Positions 38,803-48,338 of a DNA stretch of 64,000 nucleotides are shown in pieces. Both the position numbers and the translations under genes were made by a program. The notes under the pieces were generated by a model that had not been told where the DNA came from, ran no database searches, and saw nothing but the letters and a program-made list of their open reading frames with translations. Position 1 is the first letter of the stretch, and each line of letters starts with the position of its first letter. Origin of the DNA: Notoacmeibacter sp. MSK16QG-6 (GTDB taxonomy: Bacteria; Pseudomonadota; Alphaproteobacteria; Rhizobiales; Rhizobiaceae); NCBI RefSeq assembly GCF_024158145.1, contig NZ_JAMYXM010000001.1, forward strand, positions 434,001 through 498,000, read 5' to 3'.

Positions 38803-40626
38803 TCACGCGCTTGCCAGAGCGTGTTCCGCCGCCGCCTTCAAGCTGTCCGCTCCGGATAGAACCCGGTCCTTGAGCGCGGATGTCTCGCCCAGCAAATTCT
38901 CGGCAAAAAACCGCGCCAGCGCCGTACGTCCTTGGTTCTCGCCGGTTTCAGCGCTGCGCGCGAGGTAACAGCCGCCGGCGGTCAGGCCGAACTGGCGAAG
39001 GTAAGGCGTTGCCGCGGCGAGCGCGCTTTCCGTTTCACCCGCTTGCAAGCGTTCCTGCAGCCATTCGGTGGCTTCCGTCAGATCGTCGAGCGCCCGACCG
39101 AGCCGCTCGCCCGTCGTGCCGAAAGCCTCTGCGTTGGACTTTCCTGCCTCATCGGCCATTTGACGCAAATCGGCGATGTAGTCATGCACTGCCCGACCAT
39201 TGGCAAGCGGCAGCTTGCGCATGACGAGGTCGATGGCCTGAATGCCGTTCGTCCCCTCATAGATCGGCGCTATCCGTGCATCGCGCAGAAGCCGGGCGGC
39301 GCCTGTCTCTTCCACGTAACCCATACCGCCGTGCACCTGAATGCCGGTATTGGCGACATCGACTCCGATATCGGTGGAGAAGGCTTTGGCGATAGGCGTC
39401 AGGAGGTTGGCTCGTGCGGCCCATTTGCTCGTCTCGTCAGCCTGTCCATCGGCGCCGGACGCCGCCCCGCGCGCAGATACACCATGCGCATCGTGGCTCA
39501 TGTCGATAGCGAAGGCGCAGGCGTAGCAGATGGCGCGGGCAGCCGCTGTCATGGCCTTCATGGTGAGCAGGCTGCGCCGGACATCGGGATGGAAGACGAT
39601 CGGTGCCATGCCCTCGCCCTGCCAGCCGGCTGCTTTCCCCTGCCGCCGCTCCTCAGCATATTCAAGCGCCTTCTGGTAAGCCGCTTCGGCAACGGCGACG
39701 CCTTCGAGACCGACCAGGAGCCGCGCATTGTTCATCATCGTGAACATGCAGTTGAGGCCACGATTTTCCTCGCCGATCAGCCAGCCGATAGCGCCCGGCT
39801 GGTCGCCGAATTTGCCGTCGCCATAGATCATCGTGCAGGTCGGCGAGCCGTGAATGCCGAGCTTATGCTCGACGCTGTGGCAGATCACGTCATTGCGCGC
39901 GCCGGGCGCGCCGTCTTCGTTCGGGATGAATTTCGGCACGAGGAAGAGGGAGATGCCGCGCGTGCCAGCCGGTGCGTCCGGCAGCCGCGCCAGAACGAGA
40001 TGAACGATATTGTCCGTGAAATCGTGCTCGCCGAAAGTGATGAATATCTTCTGACCGAAGATACGATAAGTGCCGTCACCGACCGGCTCGGCCTTGGCCT
40101 TCAGCGCCGCGAGGTCGGAGCCGGCCTGCGGTTCGGTCAGATTCATCGTGCCGGTCCACTCGCCGGAAACGAGCTTTGCCAGATAGGTCGCCTTGAGTTC
40201 GTCTGAACCATGAATTTCAAGCGCTTCGACCGCGCCCATTGTCAGTGTCGGGCAAAGCGAGAAGCCGATGGAAGCGCTGTTCCACATCTCAGAGACGGCA
40301 AGGCCCAGCGAGAGAGGCAGGCCCTGGCCGCCAAATTCTTCCGGCCCGGTGATCGCATTCCAGCCGCCCTCGGTCCATCGGCGATAAAGATCGGCCCATC
40401 CTTCCGCCGTGGTGACTTCGCCATCCTTGACCGTGACGCCGTCGCGATCGCCATGCCAGCCGATCGGCACCATTTCCTCATTGGCAAAGCGGGCCGCCTC
40501 GTCGAGGATCGCATCGACCAGATCGTCGGAGATCTCGTCGCCGAACCGACCGTCTTCCAGAGCGGCGCCAAAGCCTACCGTGTACTTGAGCGTGTGAGCG
40601 ATATCTGAAACCGGGGCGCGATACAT
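38803..40626 (-). CDS. Acyl-CoA dehydrogenase, long form (about 600 aa)
   Basis: 607 aa from ATG 40626, eight bases after GGGAGG. FAD-dependent alpha/beta acyl-CoA oxidation: N-terminal helical domain, LTEPQAGSDLAALKAKA and the FAD/substrate region QKIFITFGEHDF, then GLEGVAVAEAAY, the mobile loop and catalytic Glu in APIYEGTNGIQAIDL, and an extra C-terminal helical domain. This is the long subgroup that includes 3-methylmercaptopropionyl-CoA dehydrogenase DmdC and many medium- or long-chain enzymes; the substrate is not determinable. Confidence 0.9.
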   Translation of the reverse strand: MYRAPVSDIAHTLKYTVGFGAALEDGRFGDEISDDLVDAILDEAARFANEEMVPIGWHGDRDGVTVKDGEVTTAEGWADLYRRWTEGGWNAITGPEEFGGQGLPLSLGLAVSEMWNSASIGFSLCPTLTMGAVEALEIHGSDELKATYLAKLVSGEWTGTMNLTEPQAGSDLAALKAKAEPVGDGTYRIFGQKIFITFGEHDFTDNIVHLVLARLPDAPAGTRGISLFLVPKFIPNEDGAPGARNDVICHSVEHKLGIHGSPTCTMIYGDGKFGDQPGAIGWLIGEENRGLNCMFTMMNNARLLVGLEGVAVAEAAYQKALEYAEERRQGKAAGWQGEGMAPIVFHPDVRRSLLTMKAMTAAARAICYACAFAIDMSHDAHGVSARGAASGADGQADETSKWAARANLLTPIAKAFSTDIGVDVANTGIQVHGGMGYVEETGAARLLRDARIAPIYEGTNGIQAIDLVMRKLPLANGRAVHDYIADLRQMADEAGKSNAEAFGTTGERLGRALDDLTEATEWLQERLQAGETESALAAATPYLRQFGLTAGGCYLARSAETGENQGRTALARFFAENLLGETSALKDRVLSGADSLKAAAEHALASA

Positions 40627-40889
40627 GCCGAAGCCTCCCATTTTCTGTCTTGCAGGCCGTCTGCCTGTCCATATGGGCTGCGTAACTGCGTCAGCCATGG
40701 GCAGCCTGTCCAGTTCGCTGCGCCATCCACAACCGGACGTATGATTCTTGCGCGCGATCAAATGTGGCAGTTGTGGGCCAATTTCCGTCAAAACCCGGCC
40801 CCATTGGTCAGTCACAAGGCGTGACATGGGTGCTTCGTCGGCGGGATGGCGAACGTTAAAGACTCGAATTCACAAAGAGGGGATACTGC

Positions 40890-42461
40890 GTGCGGGACGG
40901 CATAAAGAGACTCACTGTGCGATTCACGGGCGCTGCGCTGGCTGCCCTTATTTCCATACCTGCGGCGGTAGCCGATACGGCGAACGAGCCATGGAAGCGA
41001 GATGAGCTCGCTCTGGTGATCGACGCTTACGAGTACAATCCTATCGATTGGGAGGGTCTGTCCTCCGATGAGCGGGTTGCCGGCTTCATCAACAAGGCTT
41101 CGGATGGCCTGCCGCCGAAATATCGCTGCAAGGGCGATGGCATCGAATACGATCATTGCCGGTTGGCCTGGAAGCGGTATTCCGTGACCAAGGAACTTTA
41201 CCACACCCGCAAGATGATGGCGAAGGAGCTCGGCTTGGTGTGGGGCGCCTACCACCTCGGTCGTCCCGGCAATCCCGAAGAGCAGGCGGACCATTTTCTC
41301 CAGTTCGCCGATCCGCAGGATGACGAGCTGATCGCCATCGACATCGAGGATAACGATCCCGAAAAATTCATGAGCCTCGAAGACGCGGAGATTTTTGCAC
41401 GTCGCATCAAATCGCGGACGGGCCGCTGGCCGGTGCTTTACACCAATGGCAGCACCTCGAAATTCATTGCGCAGCGGGCCAATCAGTATCCGATCCTTTC
41501 GCGTCTTCAGATCTGGTACGCCCGTTATCGGAACGAGATCGAAGGTGTCTTCCCCCTTGGCAATTGGGAAAATTATGCGCTCTGGCAGTTTGCCAGCCAC
41601 ATTAATTGTAAGGGCAAGTCAACCTGTCCTTATCGGCCGCTCGGCACCGCCGAAGACATCGACGTCAATGTTGCGCCGATGAGTAAAGTCGCTCTGAAGA
41701 AGGCCTGGCCCTTCGGCGAACTGACGCCGAAACTCGTTCCCGATGAAGTTCTGGTCGCGAAGACCGATGATGCGGAAGACGAGAAAACCGTGGCTGCCGA
41801 GACGAATTCCGACGATGCTGGCGAGATGATCGAAGTGGCATCGGTCGACGAAGACCTTGTCGCTATCCCGACGCCAATGCGTTCGCCCCGCGATCCGAAG
41901 CCGGCTGACGACGCCGTCGCCGTCGCTTCTACCGATGAGTCGGAAGCCGGTGAGACTGCCCCTATCGAGCTTGCCACGGTGACGACACCCGTCGAACAGG
42001 ACGGTTCGCCGGCACTGGCCTTCGCCGCCCAACCGATAGCGAAGCGGACTGCGACTCAAGCTCTGGCAAACTTCGCTGCAGGCAAAGCGATTAGTCCTGC
42101 CTTCGCAAAGAAGGTCGAGGGAGCCGAATACAAAACATCAGCGGCCCGTCCCGAGAAAGAGGCGATTGCCGCCGTCAAGACGGATGAAGCGAAAAGCAGT
42201 TCGTCGCATAAAGCTTCTCTGAAGAAGGTCGGATCGAAAACGAGCAGCCCTACCGAGAAAGCGACAATCGTGAAGAGCACGAAGGTTGCGAAGGCCAAAA
42301 AGCCGGCTGCGCCGAAAACTCCGATTGTAAAGGCTGCTCTCAAAACAAAAGCCGTCAAGGACGAGACAAGGGGCCTAAGCTTCCTGGAGCGAATCCAGTC
42401 CATCGTGGAGAACACTCCCGATGAGCTACCGCTTTTGGGCCAGAGCACCGACGCGCAGTGA
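40890..42461 (+). CDS. GH25 lysozyme-like (muramidase) secreted protein with long repetitive tail
   Basis: 523 aa from a GTG at 40890 (GAGGGG seven bases upstream). A signal peptide ends near SIPAAVADT. The glycoside hydrolase family 25 catalytic domain (about residues 40-265) carries LALVIDAYEYN with the first acidic residue, GAYHLGRPGNPEEQADHFL and IAIDIEDND with the catalytic Glu, plus LQIWYARY and YALWQFAS. The last 240 residues (about 285-523) are low-complexity, rich in Ala, Glu, Lys and Thr with several KK/AK repeats, probably disordered or wall-associated. Likely a peptidoglycan-acting enzyme; its target in a Gram-negative is unknown. Confidence 0.87.
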   Translation: MRDGIKRLTVRFTGAALAALISIPAAVADTANEPWKRDELALVIDAYEYNPIDWEGLSSDERVAGFINKASDGLPPKYRCKGDGIEYDHCRLAWKRYSVTKELYHTRKMMAKELGLVWGAYHLGRPGNPEEQADHFLQFADPQDDELIAIDIEDNDPEKFMSLEDAEIFARRIKSRTGRWPVLYTNGSTSKFIAQRANQYPILSRLQIWYARYRNEIEGVFPLGNWENYALWQFASHINCKGKSTCPYRPLGTAEDIDVNVAPMSKVALKKAWPFGELTPKLVPDEVLVAKTDDAEDEKTVAAETNSDDAGEMIEVASVDEDLVAIPTPMRSPRDPKPADDAVAVASTDESEAGETAPIELATVTTPVEQDGSPALAFAAQPIAKRTATQALANFAAGKAISPAFAKKVEGAEYKTSAARPEKEAIAAVKTDEAKSSSSHKASLKKVGSKTSSPTEKATIVKSTKVAKAKKPAAPKTPIVKAALKTKAVKDETRGLSFLERIQSIVENTPDELPLLGQSTDAQ

Positions 42462-42490
42462 ATCTGGCGTGAGCTAACGCTAGACGGACC

Positions 42491-42518
42491 AAAACGCGGG
42501 AATCATTCCCCGCGTTTT
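42491..42518. terminator. Bidirectional terminator between GH25 gene and purD
   Basis: AAAACGCGGG at 42491-42500 pairs with CCCGCGTTTT at 42509-42518, with A-runs and T-runs on both strands. It lies 30 bp after the GH25 stop and includes the purD stop codon (42503-42505) in its loop. It can serve both convergent genes. Confidence 0.8.
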
Positions 42519-43786
42519 AACGCGCGCCAGGCAATGTCTTTGCGGAAGAAGCCGTCATCCCATTCGATCCGATCGATCGCGGAGTAAGCTTTTTCGCGCG
42601 CGGCGCCGACACTTTCCGCTATCGCAGTGACATTCAGAACCCGTCCGCCATTGGCGAGGATTCTGCCTCCCTTTTCAGTGGTCCCCGCGTGGAAAACCAT
42701 AACGCTATCGTCAGAGAGGGTTTCGAGACCGGCGATCTCGCCGCCCTTTTTGGGCGCACCAGGATAGCCCTCTGCCGCCATGACGACCGTCAATGCCGGG
42801 TCGTCCGACCATTGCAGCGGCTCACACTCGGCCAGCTGGCCCTGCGCCGCTGCTAAAAGAACCGGCAACAGGTCGCTCTTAAGCCGCATCATCAGCACCT
42901 GGCATTCGGGATCGCCGAAGCGGACATTGTACTCGATCAGCTTCGGTCCTTCGTCGCCGATCATCAGACCGGCATAGAGAACGCCCATGAAGGGTGTGCC
43001 GCGCTCCGCCATGCCTTCGAGCGTCGGCTGCACTATCCGAGACATGACGACGTCAATGTGCTCATCGGTCAGAACAGGCGCTGGGGAATATGCTCCCATT
43101 CCGCCGGTGTTCGGCCCGGTATCGCCCTCTCCGACACGCTTGTGGTCCTGAGCGCCGGCCAGTGGCATGGCAGATTTGCCGTCGCAAATGCAGAAGAAGG
43201 ACGCCTCCTCGCCTGTGAGAAATTCCTCGATGACGACTTCCGCGCCCGCTTCGCCGAATACGCCTTCGAAGCAATCGTCAATTGCTGCGGACGCCTGCTC
43301 GACCGTCTCTGCCACCGTGACGCCCTTGCCCGCCGCGAGACCATCCGCCTTGACGACGATTGGCGCACCGACCTGACGTATGTACGCTTTCGCCTTCGGC
43401 GCATTGTTGAAGCGCGCCCAACCCGCAGTCGGGATATCCTTCAGATCACAGATTTCTTTCGTGAAGGCCTTGGAGCCTTCCAGCTGCGCCGCTTCTCTCG
43501 AAGCACCGAAACAGGCGATATCCGCGTCTCGCAAATCGTCGGCAAGGCCGGCAACGAGCGGCGCTTCAGGCCCGACCACCACTAGATCGATGGCTTTATC
43601 GCGACAGAACTCGATGATCAAATTGTGATCCGAAAGGTCCAAAGCGACACATTCGGCACACGTCGCGATACCGGGATTGCCCGGCGCGGCGTAGAGATGT
43701 CCCAGCCGGTCCGATTGAGCGATCTTCCATGCCAACGCGTGCTCGCGCCCGCCCGACCCTATTAGAAGTGTGTTGATGGCATTCAT
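42503..43786 (-). CDS. purD: Phosphoribosylamine-glycine ligase
   Basis: ATP-dependent formation of GAR from PRA and glycine, second step of purine synthesis. The 427-aa protein shows [14 protein letters not shown] at the N-terminus, the ATP-grasp loop [28 protein letters not shown], and the signature [14 protein letters not shown] with the Mg ligands. Standard length. It is separated from the convergent GH25 gene by a terminator and from the divergent prenyltransferase gene by 133 bp. Confidence 0.97.
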   Translation of the reverse strand: MNAINTLLIGSGGREHALAWKIAQSDRLGHLYAAPGNPGIATCAECVALDLSDHNLIIEFCRDKAIDLVVVGPEAPLVAGLADDLRDADIACFGASREAAQLEGSKAFTKEICDLKDIPTAGWARFNNAPKAKAYIRQVGAPIVVKADGLAAGKGVTVAETVEQASAAIDDCFEGVFGEAGAEVVIEEFLTGEEASFFCICDGKSAMPLAGAQDHKRVGEGDTGPNTGGMGAYSPAPVLTDEHIDVVMSRIVQPTLEGMAERGTPFMGVLYAGLMIGDEGPKLIEYNVRFGDPECQVLMMRLKSDLLPVLLAAAQGQLAECEPLQWSDDPALTVVMAAEGYPGAPKKGGEIAGLETLSDDSVMVFHAGTTEKGGRILANGGRVLNVTAIAESVGAAREKAYSAIDRIEWDDGFFRKDIAWRALKRGE

Positions 43787-43919
43787 TATCGTCTCTTCCG
43801 GCGCTCGTGCGGATCTTCGCCGACTGCCTATGGCGGCAGCGGGGACGAATCAAGTTCGATCGGACGCTTTCCCTAGCCGATGACTTGACCGTTCCGCTTC
43901 GCGCTGCAATCTGCCGCTC

Positions 43920-44999
43920 ATGGACAAGGTTCAGGATTTCGGCCATCAGGGCCGCGTAGCCGATGCCCCCTCGGGTCACTGGGTCTATCGGCTTTTACCG
44001 CGCTCTGCCTGGCCTTACGCGCAACTGGCCCGTTGGGATCGGCCCATCGGATGGTGGCTGCTTTTGTGGCCTTGCTGGTGGAGTCTCGCCATGGCGGCGA
44101 GCCTGACGGCGCAGTCCATCGCCGGCAGCGGTACGGCGGGCGGACGCGAGGCCGGCCAATTGTCCGCCGCGGTCGATCCACTCTGGCTGTTCGTTCTTTT
44201 CGTCGCGGATATGACCCTCTTCATGATCGGCGCCATCGCCATGCGCGGGGCCGGATGCACATGGAACGATGTGGTCGACCGAAAGATCGACGCCCAGGTT
44301 GCCCGCACCCGTTCCAGGCCGCTACCCTCCGGACAGGTCAGTACGAAACAGGCGGCCGGTTTTCTGGCCGCGCAAGTGCTGATCGGTTTTGTGGTTCTCG
44401 TTACGCTTTCGGTCCTCCCCGTTATGATCGGAGTTCACCCGTTCGAAAGCGGGATCGGCACATTCGGCCTCGGCGTCGCATCGCTTGCCATCGTCGCGGT
44501 TTATCCTTTTGCAAAACGCTTTACCGACTGGCCGCAAAGCGTTCTCGGCCTTGCCTTTTCATGGGGCGCGCTGATGGGATGGCAGGTCTGGTTCGGCACG
44601 CTCGGCTGGCCCCCTCTTGCCCTCTATGCCGGCGCGATCCTCTGGACCATCGGCTATGACACGATCTACGCCCATCAGGACAAGGAGGACGATGCGCTTG
44701 TCGGCGTTCGCTCCACCGCGCGCCTTTTCGGTGAAAAAACCGGGCGGGCGCTGATCTGGATCTATGCCGCCGCGCTGGTCTTCATGGCGCTGGCTTTTGC
44801 GCTGGCCGAGGTTCCGCTGCCCGCCTTTGCCGGGCTGATTGCCGCCGGGCTTCATATGGCCGGCCAGATACGCTCGCTCGATATCGACGATGCCGACCAG
44901 TGCCTGGCGCTCTTCAAGAGCAATAAAAGACTAGGCTGGCTCATCTTCCTCGGCCTCGTCGGCGGCGCAGGATGGGCCGTGCTTTCGCCGCAGATCTAG
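43920..44999 (+). CDS. ubiA: 4-hydroxybenzoate polyprenyltransferase (UbiA family)
   Basis: Transfers the polyprenyl chain to 4-hydroxybenzoate in ubiquinone synthesis. The 359-aa membrane protein has about nine helices and an N-terminal cytoplasmic stretch of about 35 residues, longer than in E. coli UbiA. The Asp-rich sites are NDVVDRKIDAQVARTRSRPL and DTIYAHQDKEDDALVG. RWDRPIGWWLLLWPCWWSL is the usual substrate-binding helix. Its polyprenyl donor would be the IspB product (55.3 kb). Confidence 0.94.
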   Translation: MDKVQDFGHQGRVADAPSGHWVYRLLPRSAWPYAQLARWDRPIGWWLLLWPCWWSLAMAASLTAQSIAGSGTAGGREAGQLSAAVDPLWLFVLFVADMTLFMIGAIAMRGAGCTWNDVVDRKIDAQVARTRSRPLPSGQVSTKQAAGFLAAQVLIGFVVLVTLSVLPVMIGVHPFESGIGTFGLGVASLAIVAVYPFAKRFTDWPQSVLGLAFSWGALMGWQVWFGTLGWPPLALYAGAILWTIGYDTIYAHQDKEDDALVGVRSTARLFGEKTGRALIWIYAAALVFMALAFALAEVPLPAFAGLIAAGLHMAGQIRSLDIDDADQCLALFKSNKRLGWLIFLGLVGGAGWAVLSPQI

Positions 45000-45016
45000 T
45001 ATGGCTGCGAAAGAAA

Positions 45017-45040
45017 AGGCGGCTCGTCGCCGAACCGCCT
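45017..45040 (-). terminator. Terminator between ubiA and the DUF6101-like gene
   Basis: AGGCGGCTCG (45017-45026) pairs with CGAACCGCCT (45031-45040) with one mismatch and a 4-base loop. The minus strand continues with TTTTCTTTC, fitting termination of the minus-strand gene. Plus-strand T content is weaker. Confidence 0.72.
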
Positions 45041-45065
45041 CTTCCTGCTTCTCAAGGTGGTAGCC

Positions 45066-45641
45066 TTACTGACGTGCGATGATTTCCTGGCCATCGACGA
45101 TCAGCCGCATTCCCATCGATCCCGTCCGGCGACGAGCGAGGAAACGTGGCCGGCGGGCGCGGGTGGGACGTCCCGCGCGGCGCTCGCTCGGCTGCGATTT
45201 TTTCACCGCGCCAAGGCTTTCTTCCAGCGTGCGAGCCACGCCATCAGATTCGATCAGCAGCATTTGAAGGCCCAGCTTTTCCGACCAGAGGTGCCAGTCC
45301 GCCGCGATATCGTCGAGATTGTCGGCGACCAGCAAAGGCACTGTGAGGTTGGGGTCTTCGTGCAGAAGCGAAAGGGTCACGTCGATCCGACCGCCCTCAA
45401 GTTCCTTGGCTTCGGCTGCGACGCCGCGATAGGCGGTCAGGCCGAGCATCATGGAAAGCGGCAAGCCGCTCTTTTCCAGAACGCGGCGAGCGACGACGCC
45501 CTTTTCGTGAACGGTGAAGCTGACCGGCTCTCCGTTCTCATCATAGCCGCAGCTGACGGTCTGCGGCAGGTTGAAAGGGTCGAGCCGGAGGCTGGTGATC
45601 TCTTCCCTGTGTGCGATCATCCGATCGGCAATGTTCTTCAT
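45066..45641 (-). CDS. DUF6101-like conserved hypothetical protein
   Basis: 191 aa from ATG 45641 (AGGGAA nine bases upstream; an in-frame start at 45734 is less likely). The first 130 residues resemble a Rhizobiales-specific family I recall as DUF6101: LRLDPFNLP near the N-terminus, RRVLEKSGLPLSMML, LTVPLLVADNLDDIAADW, LWSEKLGLQMLLIESDG. The C-terminus is strongly basic (RRAGRPTRARRPRFLARRR), suggesting nucleic-acid or membrane contact. No function is known. Confidence 0.75.
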   Translation of the reverse strand: MKNIADRMIAHREEITSLRLDPFNLPQTVSCGYDENGEPVSFTVHEKGVVARRVLEKSGLPLSMMLGLTAYRGVAAEAKELEGGRIDVTLSLLHEDPNLTVPLLVADNLDDIAADWHLWSEKLGLQMLLIESDGVARTLEESLGAVKKSQPSERRAGRPTRARRPRFLARRRTGSMGMRLIVDGQEIIARQ

Positions 45642-45860
45642 ATCTGGCGTTCCCTGTAAGACTTCCGATCCAAATCGCTGGGCAATTGCCCGGAAGTTCG
45701 TCCGCGCCGTCTTTTGCGGCGTCGATGAAGCCACATTATGCGAGGGGAAGCCGAAAACGCCTTAAGAGGCAGGGTGAACGAAACCTAAGCGATTCCGAGG
45801 GTTACGGAAAAGCGAACGAAACAGGTTCTGGAAACACCGTCTTAACGATAGCAGGGGCGG

Positions 45861-47273
45861 TCAGATCACTTTGCCCGGGTTCATGATGCAGGCAGGATCG
45901 AGCGTCTGCTTGATACGCCGCATGAGATCGAGAGCCACGGCAGACTTCGTCGCGATCAATTCGTCGCGTTTCAGTGCGCCAACACCGTGTTCTGCGGCAA
46001 AAGAGCCGCCGAAGCGTCGAACGACCTCGTGCACGGCAGCGTTCAGCGGTTTCCATTTGGAAAGAAACTCGTCGCCAGCGCCAGACGGCCCCTGCACGTT
46101 AAAGTGAAGATTGCCGTCGCCCATATGACCGAAACAGACAAGCCGCCCTTCCGGCGTCGTCTTTTCCACGGCAGCACCAGCCTCGGCGATGAAGGCTGGA
46201 ATAGAAGAAACCGGCACGGAAATGTCGTGTTTGATGGAAGCACCCTCGACCCTTTGAGCGTCCGGGATCGATTCGCGCACCTTCCAGAAATCGGCGCCTT
46301 GCGCGATGGAACTGGCAAGAACCGCGTCGATCACGGTTCCTTTATCCAGCGCAGCGCTCAATATTTCTTCGGCTAGTCCGCGCGCCTCTTCTTCACTGCG
46401 GCCAGACGAGATTTCGATCAGCACGTGCCATGCAGCCTCGTCCTGAATCGGCACGCGCACATCGGATATATGATCCTGTGCAAGACGGACGGCGCGGTCG
46501 GCCATCAGTTCGAACGCCGTCAAAGCGCCTCCGGCGGCGGAGGCAGCATGACGGAACAGCTTAAGCGCATCTGCCGGCTTGCCTACGGTCGCCCAAGCGA
46601 TCTGCCGCCCTTTCGGCTGCGGCGCCAGCTTCAGAACCGCCGCTGTAATGACACCGAGCGTGCCCTCAGCGCCGACAAACAGGTTTTTCAGATCGTAGCC
46701 GGAATTGTCCTTCCGCAGCTTGCGAAGATCGTCCAGTACCTCACCGGAAGGTAAGACCACTTCCAGACCAAGGCAGAGATCGCGGGCATTGCCATTGGCA
46801 AGAACATTCACGCCACCCGCATTCGTTGCCAGAATACCGCCGATCTGCGCCGTGCCCTGGCTGGCGATGGATAGCGGAAACATTAGATCGCGGTCCGCTG
46901 CGGCCTGCCTGACAGTTTGAAGCGGAACGCCGGCTTCGACCGTCATCGTGCCGGCGTCGGTATCGATTTCGCGTATGGCGCACAGCCGAGACAATGAAAG
47001 AATAATCTGGCTGCCCGTGTCATCCGGCGTCTGGCCGCCGACGAGACCGGTGTTACCGCCCTGCGGAACGATAGCCGTGCCGGTCTCGCTCGCCAGGCGT
47101 AAAATTGCCGCCACTTCGTCAGTCGATGCCGGGCGCAGCACCAGAGGCGTCTCGCCGTGAAAGAGTTTGCGCAATTCGTGCCGATATGGCGCGGTATCAG
47201 CATCATCCCGAAGCGCGTATTTGTCGCCGACAATGGCGGTAAAGCGGTCGATCAGATCTGGCGCCATCGTCAT
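45861..47273 (-). CDS. FAD-linked oxidase, GlcD/D-2-hydroxyacid dehydrogenase type
   Basis: 470 aa. The FAD-binding (PCMH) domain has VPQGGNTGLVGGQTPDD, the IGGILATNAGGVNVLANGNARD loop and NSGYDLKNLFVGAEGTLGVIT. The C-terminal domain has CFGHMGDGNLHFNVQ and AEHGVGALKRDELI. This is the glycolate oxidase subunit D, D-lactate or D-2-hydroxyglutarate dehydrogenase family; the substrate is not set. Its ATG overlaps the tsaC stop (ATGA). 219 bp separate its stop from the DUF6101-like start. Confidence 0.9.
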   Translation of the reverse strand: MTMAPDLIDRFTAIVGDKYALRDDADTAPYRHELRKLFHGETPLVLRPASTDEVAAILRLASETGTAIVPQGGNTGLVGGQTPDDTGSQIILSLSRLCAIREIDTDAGTMTVEAGVPLQTVRQAAADRDLMFPLSIASQGTAQIGGILATNAGGVNVLANGNARDLCLGLEVVLPSGEVLDDLRKLRKDNSGYDLKNLFVGAEGTLGVITAAVLKLAPQPKGRQIAWATVGKPADALKLFRHAASAAGGALTAFELMADRAVRLAQDHISDVRVPIQDEAAWHVLIEISSGRSEEEARGLAEEILSAALDKGTVIDAVLASSIAQGADFWKVRESIPDAQRVEGASIKHDISVPVSSIPAFIAEAGAAVEKTTPEGRLVCFGHMGDGNLHFNVQGPSGAGDEFLSKWKPLNAAVHEVVRRFGGSFAAEHGVGALKRDELIATKSAVALDLMRRIKQTLDPACIMNPGKVI

Positions 47274-48274
47274 CTTTTATCGCTCTCGCTTCTGGGAGCA
47301 GCGGCACGGATCAAGCGGTCGCGTATTGCCTCGCCCAGCCCTTCGGTCGGGATGGGTTCAACGGCAATGCCTGCCGCGCCGCAGCCATCCAGCGCTCTCA
47401 TGGCGGCGAAGAGCCGCGCGGCCGCCTGTCGCAGATCGCCGGATTCGCTCAGATTTTCGACCGCGACGGCCCGTTCGAAACCGCCAACGCGATCCGGGCC
47501 GAACGCCAGAAGCGCTTCGCCTTCCCGAACCTTCTCGACATCGAGGCGCAGAGTCGTATTCGGCGCATAGTGCGAGGTCATCATGCCGGGTGCTTCAATG
47601 GCTGCTCCGTGCCCGGCGCGGCGAACTTCGCCGAAATTGGTCAGTTCCTCCGCCGTAACTCCTCCGGGTCGCAAGACGGTAATGATACCGTCTTCCACCT
47701 TCGCGATCGTAGACTCGACACCGACCGGCGGGGCGCCGCCATCGACGATCATCGCAACCGATCCGCCGAGATCGTTCGCCACGGCCTGTGCATCCGTTCC
47801 GCTGATCCGCCCGGACCGGTTCGCGCTCGGCGCGGCAAGCGGTCGGCCAAGTTCGGCGATAATGCGGGACGCAAAACCGAGAGGATGACGAATCGCCAGT
47901 GTGGGTTGGCCGGCAGTCACAAGATCGTGGACGGGCGCATCATCCCTTTTGGTCAATACGAGGGTGAGCGGGCCAGGCCAAAACGCGGCGGCCAGGTCAC
48001 GCGACAGCGGATCGAAACGGCAGAGCCGTTCGGCCATGGCTATTCCATCCACATGGGCGATCAGCGGATTGAAACGTGGGCGTCCCTTCGCCGCAAAGAT
48101 CGCGGCGACCGCCTCGCCATTGGCGGCATCGGCTGCAAGACCGTAAACCGTCTCTGTCGGCAGAACGACGAGTTCGCCGTTTTCGAGCGCCGCAACCGCC
48201 GATGCGACGCTGTCTGGCTCGTCCGCCAATCGGATGAGTGGCACATTGCTAGCGGATACGGTCTTCATGCTCAT
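47270..48274 (-). CDS. tsaC: Threonylcarbamoyl-AMP synthase (Sua5/YrdC/TsaC)
   Basis: 334 aa. The YrdC domain (1-200) has LPTETVYGLAADAANGEAVAAIF, KGRPRFNPLIAHV, FWPGPLTLVL, IRHPLGFASRIIAEL and APSANRSGRISGTDA. The C-terminal half is the Sua5 domain (STIAKVEDGIITVLRPGGVT, APGMMTSHYAP). It makes threonylcarbamoyl-AMP for the t6A37 modification of tRNAs reading ANN codons. It is co-translated with the FAD oxidase gene by an ATGA overlap. Confidence 0.96.
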   Translation of the reverse strand: MSMKTVSASNVPLIRLADEPDSVASAVAALENGELVVLPTETVYGLAADAANGEAVAAIFAAKGRPRFNPLIAHVDGIAMAERLCRFDPLSRDLAAAFWPGPLTLVLTKRDDAPVHDLVTAGQPTLAIRHPLGFASRIIAELGRPLAAPSANRSGRISGTDAQAVANDLGGSVAMIVDGGAPPVGVESTIAKVEDGIITVLRPGGVTAEELTNFGEVRRAGHGAAIEAPGMMTSHYAPNTTLRLDVEKVREGEALLAFGPDRVGGFERAVAVENLSESGDLRQAAARLFAAMRALDGCGAAGIAVEPIPTEGLGEAIRDRLIRAAAPRSESDKR

Positions 48275-48323
48275 GGACTAGCGTCAAGACGAACCTTGCG
48301 CAATCCGCTCCCGGCGCTTGCCA

Positions 48324-48338
48324 TTAACCCGGCATTAA
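48324..48338 (+). promoter_or_regulatory. CtrA-type binding site
   Basis: TTAA-N7-TTAA with the spacer CCCGGCA, matching the alphaproteobacterial CtrA consensus. It lies inside an exact 11-bp tandem repeat (CATTAACCCGG twice, 48322-48343). It stands 64 bp upstream of the secreted acidic gene and 50 bp upstream of tsaC on the other strand, so either could be the controlled gene. Confidence 0.6.

Noticed and set aside
40627-40889. 263-bp gap between the acyl-CoA dehydrogenase and GH25 genes examined for a small RNA or hidden gene
   Set aside because: Only short imperfect dyads and no convincing reading frame with a ribosome site; probably just the two divergent promoters.
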